From Rhipicephalus microplus (lineage: Eukaryota > Arthropoda > Arachnida > Ixodida > Ixodidae), in NCBI RefSeq assembly GCF_043290135.1, contig NC_134702.1, positions 79,554,317 through 79,618,316 of the forward strand: DNA of 64,000 nucleotides, read 5' to 3'. Shown in pieces: positions 58,801 through 64,000 of this stretch. A program made the position numbers and the translations under genes. Under the pieces are notes generated by a model that ran no database searches, was not told where the DNA came from, and saw only the letters and a program-made list of their open reading frames with translations. Positions within the stretch are counted from its first letter, which is position 1. The number at the start of each line of letters is the position of its first letter.

Positions 58801-60165
58801 AGACGAGTGCGGCTCAAGCATATACGAAACACGTCAACCGGCTCCGTCGATCTCCCTAAGAGGGATGAGATGGAGTAAGCGCACGCTTTTTCGGCAGACA
58901 TATACAGTTCCAGTGTTTTTAGACTCCTACCCTTGTACGTTTTGTCTTTTCGTCGCTCATTTTCTGTTTAGGTGACAGCCAGCACGAAAATAACTTCGCT
59001 CACTGGAGCAACCACGTTCGCTTGCGTTAGTGTTGTGACGCGAGATCAGATTTTGATAGAGTTAGCCAGTTAGCTGCTAGCGTTACTTTGTATACCATCC
59101 CAATTCATCGCTATTATATTCATTGGTTGACCTCGCAGTGAATTTTAGCGCCGTTTTTTATGCATAGGATTCATTAAAGTAGTAGAGTGAGTCTCGGAAG
59201 TACATGCGAAAAATGAAGAAATGATTTCTATGTGAGCACGGCATCGTCGCTTCTCGCCCGAGTCATCCATCACTCCAAAAGGAACATAACGGGGCCGGTT
59301 TCAGCTCTCTATGCTGTGAGAGTCTGCCAGAAGGCGTCGGCGGATATCTCCGAGTGTTCACATTGACATTATATGTGGGGTTTAACGTCCCAAAACCACC
59401 ATATCATTATGAGAGATGCCGTATAGTGGAGGGCTCCGGAAATTTCGACCACCTGGGGTTCTTTAACGTGCACCCAAATCTGAGCACATGGGCCTACAAC
59501 ATTTCCGCCTCCATCGGAAATGCCGCCGCGAAAGCCGGGATTTGAACCCGCGACCTGCGGGTCAGCAGCCGAGTACCTTAGCCACTAGATCACCACGGCG
59601 GGGTCCTAGTGTTCACTCCCCACGCAATCTTCGTAAAGATAGCTCTTCAACTATGTACTCCACTTGCGCGATATGTCGTCTTAGCAATGTTTGCAAGAAA
59701 AACAAGTAAAATCGTGGACAATGGGAAAACCAGCAGCTTGAGATGAAGCCAACGTAAGGAAACCTCATTACTCGCATATAAGAAGTAACAAAAATGAGCA
59801 AAAAAAGATCATCATCGGTTTTAAGAAGCATGACTGTTTTGAAATCACGGTCTCCTAGACGCGCCACAATGCCACCTCATAGTCCTCCGCAAATATTTAG
59901 GACTACACCATGGAGGCTCAGGTAGTAGACAGAGAGAGAGAGAGAAAAGAAACGTGACATCAGAAAATTACAAACAGCATGTGCATCTTTCCATAGCGTT
60001 CATTCAACGCGATAATGAAAAAAAAATAAAGCCTCCTTTAGTGAAACATTCAATAAGAGTGTTCGAAATGCCATTCGTTGTTGCGTTGGTGTTGTCCGCA
60101 GGTTCTCGTAGAAGAAGCAGCCTGATCTCAGTCGACTTCGCTGCCAAGTTTGAACAAGAGTCGAA
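55694..60165 (+). CDS. SLC13-type (DASS) anion transporter, N-terminal four exons, 3' part beyond window
   Basis: Four exons join in a consistent phase: 55694-55801, 56590-56739, 57821-58301 and 60102-60165, all with GT/AG introns. The start ATG 55694 follows an acceptor (CTGCTGCAG at 55677-55685), so a 5' untranslated exon is likely. The product opens MSAYVTAKQRW, then a first helix (VAYLAPVYLAPLLLP), RCAYCML...YWVLNVIPAPVASSVPLVLLPLLGVM (SLC13 helices 2-3 with the conserved IP and S-P positions) and TQETMLFIVGVVLLALAME, the counterpart of the D-T-MLF-GG block. Family members are plasma-membrane Na+-coupled carriers for di/tricarboxylates or sulfate with about 11 helices; roughly the first 40% is here. 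The SNT substrate/Na+ motif is altered to E-N-V, and a long polar cytoplasmic loop (exons 3-4, RRRRMLRKAS, SRRSSRD) follows. Substrate cannot be predicted. Confidence 0.8.
56590..56739 (+). CDS. SLC13-like gene, second coding exon
   Basis: Acceptor TTTTTTTAG at 56581-56589, donor AAC|GTGCGT at 56740. 50 codons in phase 0: EGRCAYCMLIV...AAGHYVN. This is the most recognisable SLC13 segment. Confidence 0.85.
57718..57787. repeat. imperfect hairpin in SLC13-like intron 2
   Basis: Arms of about 30 bases, CCCATGTCGGGACTATAGTC and its imperfect complement ending CAGACATGGG, enclose about 10 bases. The right arm ends 33 bases before the exon 3 acceptor. Confidence 0.8.
57821..58301 (+). CDS. SLC13-like gene, third coding exon
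   Basis: Acceptor ACATGTAAAG at 57811-57820, donor TTAG|GTGAGT at 58302. 160 codons plus one base: the MLF block, two helices, the altered SNT region (IFENVLSTLIVMPVVE) and a basic/Ser-rich loop. Strongly GC-rich, unlike the introns. Confidence 0.85.
58302..59361. other. SLC13-like intron 3, left part
   Basis: No coding exon was recognised. The 143-codon frame at 58544-58975 has no domain and interrupts no exon phase; I treat it as chance. Confidence 0.45.
59362..59604 (-). mobile_element. Ruka-type SINE, copy 5, in SLC13-like intron 3
   Basis: Minus-strand head GTGATCTAGTGGCTAAGG and GGTCGCGGGTTCAAATCC, full Ruka body, 243 bases. The flanks CCGAGTGTTCAC (59350-59361) and CCTAGTGTTCAC (59605-59616) match at 11 of 12 positions and are the target duplication. 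Confidence 0.93.
60102..60165 (+). CDS. SLC13-like gene, fourth coding exon
   Basis: Acceptor TTGTCCGCAG ends at 60101, donor TCGAA|GTGAGT at 60166. The phase continues from exon 3 and gives GSRRRSSLISVDFAAKFEQES, a basic/polar cytoplasmic loop segment. Confidence 0.65.
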
Positions 60166-61203
60166 GTGAGTGGCTTATCTGCGCATGTGTTGTGTTGAAG
60201 TGGATGGTTTAAGCACTTAACTTGACAGGCTTATAACTTTGCTACCACTCGTGTTATATCGCGTCAATAACACAGCTGTCTATGTACCAACCGCTAGCCG
60301 TAATGGTCATAGAGCAAGACAATGCTTTATGATTGTGCGTATACTAAATGTGATGTTGGTCAAAAGCAGGAACTAACACCGTATACAGGAGTTTCTACAC
60401 AACCCCACCGGTGAAGAATATATATTTCTGTGGTTCTTGGCGTTCAGGCAGGCCGACAGTGTAAGAATAGAGCCCGGGTTTCTGGTATGTGTCACCTAAT
60501 GAATGTGTACAGGACGGCTCAAAATATGACTGTGATAAAAAATAGGTGTATTCTGGGCCAAAATCAAGCATATCTAAGTAATCTAGGCACCAAATGGTCC
60601 AATACAACATCGCTATGTAAGTATCTTTGGACGTGGACGTAATACTTGTTACAGACCTCTGCACCATTTAATTGAGCGCTCTCGGTATACGGGAACATGA
60701 AACACATAGGTGTCGGTGTAGGCAATATTGTCACTACTACTGGCTTCTCATTACCGAACTCAGTACATTGAAAGCTGGAAAGGCAGCCGAAATGTGCTGT
60801 AAGTTTTCGCGAGAACGACGAACAGCCACGCCGTATGAGAGAGACAATGGGGGTTCCAGATACCTATTTTATTCTTTTGTAAAGTTGAGTGATAGTAAAA
60901 ATGTGAGACTGGACTGACGGGACAAAGTGACAGAGCTCTCAAATCACTAAAGTGTCCTAAAAAGTGCATATAGGTTAACCTTAATAAACAACTGGCGCCG
61001 GACAGTTCACTGATGACAACACGTTAACCAAATGCACATCAAGCATTGAGATTCAAATTAGAGATAAGGAATGAACAATATTTACCCAAAAAATCAAGCA
61101 GATGAACATTTATTTCGGCTTCAATATCACTTCCGCTCCTTCGACTGATTATCTTATAATGTCCCCGTTTGATCTAAAGCGCAGTTGAGCCCACAATGAC
61201 CGC
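60166..61203. other. probable intron of the SLC13-like gene; nothing recognised
   Basis: No further SLC13 exon was found. A 90-codon minus frame at 60395-60667 has no domain. Confidence 0.35.
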
Positions 61204-62321
61204 TGTCACAAAACGAGCGCTCAAAAAAGGGCGCGCCGCCAAATTCTTGCGATAACGGGCGAGAGAAACGCCGCGAGGTCAAAAAAAAAAGAAAACAAAC
61301 ATCCAAGGCTCCCCGGGCGCGCGCTCTCCCCGCAGAAGCGTGGCTTCGCCGACGAACCTCCTCACCCCACAACGGCGGCCGAGCAAGCACTCGATTTTTC
61401 CAGAAGGAACGGGGCGTGTATGCCGGGTTGACTCATCTGTCGGGGACGGCCCCCGTACAGTCTCGCGCCTCTCCCCAGCCTTCGCTGCGTATCGCGCCGA
61501 CGAAATGACGAGAACTTTCTAGAAGGTGGCGCGGAAGATATTTAATCGAGCGGCCGAGACGAGAGAGCAGGGGAAGACGGAAGTTGCGCCAGAGTGCGAA
61601 GGGATCCCGCCGTGTAGTCGGCGAAGGTTTGTCCGTAGGGACGAAGCAGGAGATGAAGAGGATTTCCACCTGAGGGGTGAATGCTCGAGCTACAGGCAAG
61701 AGCGTGTGTTTTCCGCTATCGAGCGAAGACGCGTGGCAACAGCTGCGTGTGTGAAGCCGACGTGTTCGGGCGAAGAAGTTTGGAGCTTGGAGAGTGGCCA
61801 ATTGAAGACGCGAGGTTTCCTGGAAGAGAAACTTCGAGGGCGCGGAACGACAACAACGCTGGACTTCGAGTGAGTGATTCTCGGAAGAGTATCATTCAGA
61901 CTTTTGTTCCAAGGACTTTGGACTGAATAGGTTTTATATCTCTTTAGTATTTAAGTGTCTTGGTTGGTCAATGCATGCGACTGCATTGTAGTGCGTATTG
62001 TTGTCTGTGTCCGTTGTTTCAAGTGTGGTTGATTGTACTGTGTAGTACGTTGTTTGTTTGGTGACGTATTGTATGTAACTATTGTGGAGTGTGCACACGT
62101 GTGTATTGTTTTTGATCTGCCGTTAATGAGAATATAATTTTGTTTGATCATCAACTCTCGGCTCTGACTCGTTCTTTGGACCACAGCTGGCGTCCGCTGG
62201 CGCGCCAAAAAGGACCACTCTAAATTGTCCACGCTTTCGTGGTGCGGTTCGGGGGGCCAATACTTCGGCACTTGGAATTAGCTCGGCGATCGCCTCCCTA
62301 ATTAACGGGACCGGTGTGACA
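61204..62321 (+). repeat. 5' LTR, 1118 bp, of a gypsy-type element
   Basis: It starts TGTCACA (61204-61210) and ends TGTGACA (62315-62321), a perfect 7-base inverted pair, and is followed by a primer-binding site. The GC-rich left half contains chance frames, and AT/TG-rich sequence lies at 61930-62150. The 3' LTR is outside the window, so the ends rest on the inverted termini and the primer site. Confidence 0.72.
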
Positions 62322-62328
62322 ATTATTC

Positions 62329-62346
62329 TGGCGTCCGCGACAGGAC
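62329..62346 (+). other. primer-binding site
   Basis: TGGCGTCCGCGACAGGAC begins 7 bases after the LTR end. TGG followed by such a sequence is complementary to a tRNA 3' end; it looks like the Arg-tRNA type used by several arthropod gypsy elements, which I could not verify. Confidence 0.6.
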
Positions 62347-62530
62347 CTTTTGGTGCACAGTGTGTCCAAAGTAGTGAGAAAGAGCCTCGAGTTGTTGATA
62401 GTGCTATCGGAACGATTTTGTGTGTTGTTCAGTGTTCTCGATAACGAGTGCAGGGGAGTGTTCCGATAGACTGATTTAGGAAGATACTTTTTGCACGTGG
62501 CAAGGTTTTATTTGCGAGTGGCGAGACACA

Positions 62531-64000
62531 ATGGATCTCGAAAAGTTAGTCGCGCTTGGTGAGAAGATGGGTCTTTCTGGCGCCGAACTACGGAAGTGGG
62601 TAAGCCAGAAGGAGAAAGAGGCGGTGGAGAGAGATAGGTTGGCAGCTGAGAGGGCCAAGGAAGAAAAAGCAGCTGAGTTGGAGAGAGAGAGAGGTTGGCA
62701 GCTGCGAGAGAGAAGGAAGAAAGAGAGGCAAAGGAGCGACAGCTGAAGGAAGAAAGAGAGCAACAATTGAAGTTGGAATTGGAGAGAGAAAAGTTAGCAG
62801 CTGAAAGGGCGAGAGAAGAAAGAGAGGCAAAGGAGCGACAGCTGAAAGAAGAAAGAGAGCAACAATTGAAGTTGGAATTGGAGAGAGAAAAGTTGGCAGC
62901 TGAAAGGGCGAGAGAAGAAAGAGAGGCAAAGGAGCGACAGCTGAAAGAAGAAAGAGAGCTGCAATTGAAGTTGGAGCTGGAGAAAGAAAGACTGGCAGCT
63001 GAGAGGGCGAAAGAAGAAAGAGAGGAAAGGGAACGGCAGCGACAGCACGAGATGGAACTCGAGCGGCTCCGTTTGCAACAACGAAGTGAAACTCCCGTCC
63101 AAGCTAGAGTTGAAAGCAGCGAACGGGAGGACCACGGCTTCCGCTTGAACCCAAGCAAGCTGCTCGTAGCGTTTGATGAAAGGAAGGACGACCTTGACGC
63201 GTACCTTCACCGATTTGAGACGATTGCGAGGAGCCAGAATTGGCCGGAGAATCAATGGGCAACTGCTTTGAGTACTTGCTTGAGTGGTGAAGCGCTCAGT
63301 GTGTACGGTAGGCTGACGCCGACCGATGCAGCCAACTATACAAAGGTGAAAGCTGCTTTGCTGAAACGATTTAGATTTACTGTGGAAGGATTCCGGGACA
63401 GATTTCGGACAGGAAAGCCAGCTGATGGTGAGACGGCTACGCAGTACGCCGCCCGACTTAGCCATTATTTCGACAGATGGATTGAACTTTCAGGGACAGC
63501 ACAGGAGTACGATGAACTTAGAGAGCTCCTAATTAGAGAACAATTTCTTACTAGTTGCCACCCAGGCCTGGCGCTGTATTTGAAAGAGAGGAAGGCTGAG
63601 TCACTTGAAGGAATGCTTGAATTGGCTGATCAATTCTTGGAAGCGCAAGGGGGAACTAATTTGGCCAAGGTCAAGAAGGATTGTCCCGATGATTCGAAGA
63701 AATTGGCTCCCGAAGAAAAGAAGCGTGTACCAGACAGCATTCCGCGATGTTTTCTGTGCAACCGAGTGGGTCATCGCGCGAAAAACTGTCGAACAATCTT
63801 TACGCGCCCTACGGTTGTAAAATGTTTCAAGTGTGGTCAGACTGGGCACAAAGCAGACGCTTGTCGGAACGGAGTGAGTCAAACTCGCCAGGTATCCTGT
63901 GTGCAAGCGGCACCGAAATCTGATAATAATGCCGTCACCGATGGATTTGTAGAGTTGAAAAATGGGGAGAAAATTCCTATTGTGGGTGCTGTAATGTCAA
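62531..64000 (+). CDS. Gag of a gypsy-type element with coiled coil, SCAN-like segment and two CCHC knuckles
   Basis: ATG 62531 opens MDLEKLVALGEKMGLSG and a highly charged helix. A GA dinucleotide run at 62681-62692 shifts the frame by two bases; the second frame (from about 62683) is open for over 430 codons to the window end. Contents: a coiled coil from a 99-base tandem repeat (about 62700-63040, AAERA-EEREAKERQLKEE), the capsid (FRLNPSKLLVAFDE, DLDAYLHRFE, near 63140-63220), a LRELLIREQFL...ADQFLEAQ segment near 63510-63640 matching the SCAN-domain pattern, and zinc knuckles CX2CX4HX4C at 63748-63789 and 63823-63864. Protease should follow (GEKIPIVGAV at the end). Gag packages element RNA in cytoplasmic particles. 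Confidence 0.87.
62700..63040 (+). repeat. 99-bp tandem repeat inside Gag coiled coil, about 3.5 copies
   Basis: The unit encodes 33 residues including KERQLKEEREQQLKLELERE and AAERA. Neighbouring copies are nearly identical at the DNA level, so recent slippage is likely. Confidence 0.9.

Noticed and set aside
58544..58975. 143-codon frame in SLC13-like intron 3
   Set aside because: No domain, no splice context that keeps the transporter frame, and ordinary intron composition.
62476..63465. Ser/Leu-rich minus frames of 216 and 223 codons
   Set aside because: Antisense of the charged coiled-coil repeat of Gag; composition-driven.

Overview
The window looks like nuclear genomic DNA of a hard tick (Ixodidae, probably a metastriate such as Rhipicephalus or Dermacentor). 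The evidence is at least five copies of a tRNA-headed SINE that I recognise as the tick family Ruka, intron-containing animal genes, many degraded LINE and LTR elements, and very long tetranucleotide microsatellites. No bacterial, organellar or rRNA signal is seen. The species is an inference and could not be checked by search.

Layout. 1-3.6 kb: the right part of a Ty3/gypsy retrotransposon (protease, RT, RNase H, integrase) with one frameshift and one in-frame stop. 3.6-6.3 kb: old repeats. 6.3-9.0 kb: a composite element (145-150 bp tandem monomers, then a GATA/GACA array, then a conserved tail) split by a truncated LINE. 9.0-10.9 kb: a decayed LINE reverse transcriptase (minus strand) carrying a Ruka SINE. 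12.0-12.85 kb: a minus-strand exon for a probable type II membrane protein. 15.5-15.6 kb: a minus-strand signal-peptide exon, with a broken paralogous copy at 24.2-24.3 kb. 21.4-24.1 kb: a complete but non-autonomous gypsy element with both LTRs and a target duplication, in which Gag is joined to the end of RNase H. 24.5-36 kb: mostly gene-poor, with scattered SINE/LINE debris and an inverted microsatellite. 36.6-37.2 kb: a LINE 3' end lying directly before the best protein gene of the window, an intronless membrane-anchored GH18 (chitinase-fold) protein lacking the catalytic acid (37.2-39.1 kb). 39.5-41.5 kb: a second copy of the composite element, interrupted by a small LTR element with a BEL/Pao-like Gag fragment. 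41.5-55 kb: repeats, long (GT)n, (TGTA)n and (TA)n arrays, and LINE/SINE pieces. 55.7-60.2 kb: at least four exons of an SLC13-type (DASS) anion transporter, continuing to the right. 61.2-64 kb: the 5' LTR, primer-binding site and Gag of another gypsy-type element whose Gag has a SCAN-like segment and two CCHC knuckles; it runs off the window.

The host genes do not form an operon or obvious pathway: two encode membrane proteins with a visible function class (GH18-like and SLC13-like), and two (12 kb and 15.6 kb) are only recognised as membrane or secretory exons. The most unusual content is the composite tandem-repeat element, which has the architecture of Helentron-derived (HINE/DINE-like) elements, and the several non-autonomous or nested retroelements, for which paired copies inside the window reveal insertion points.
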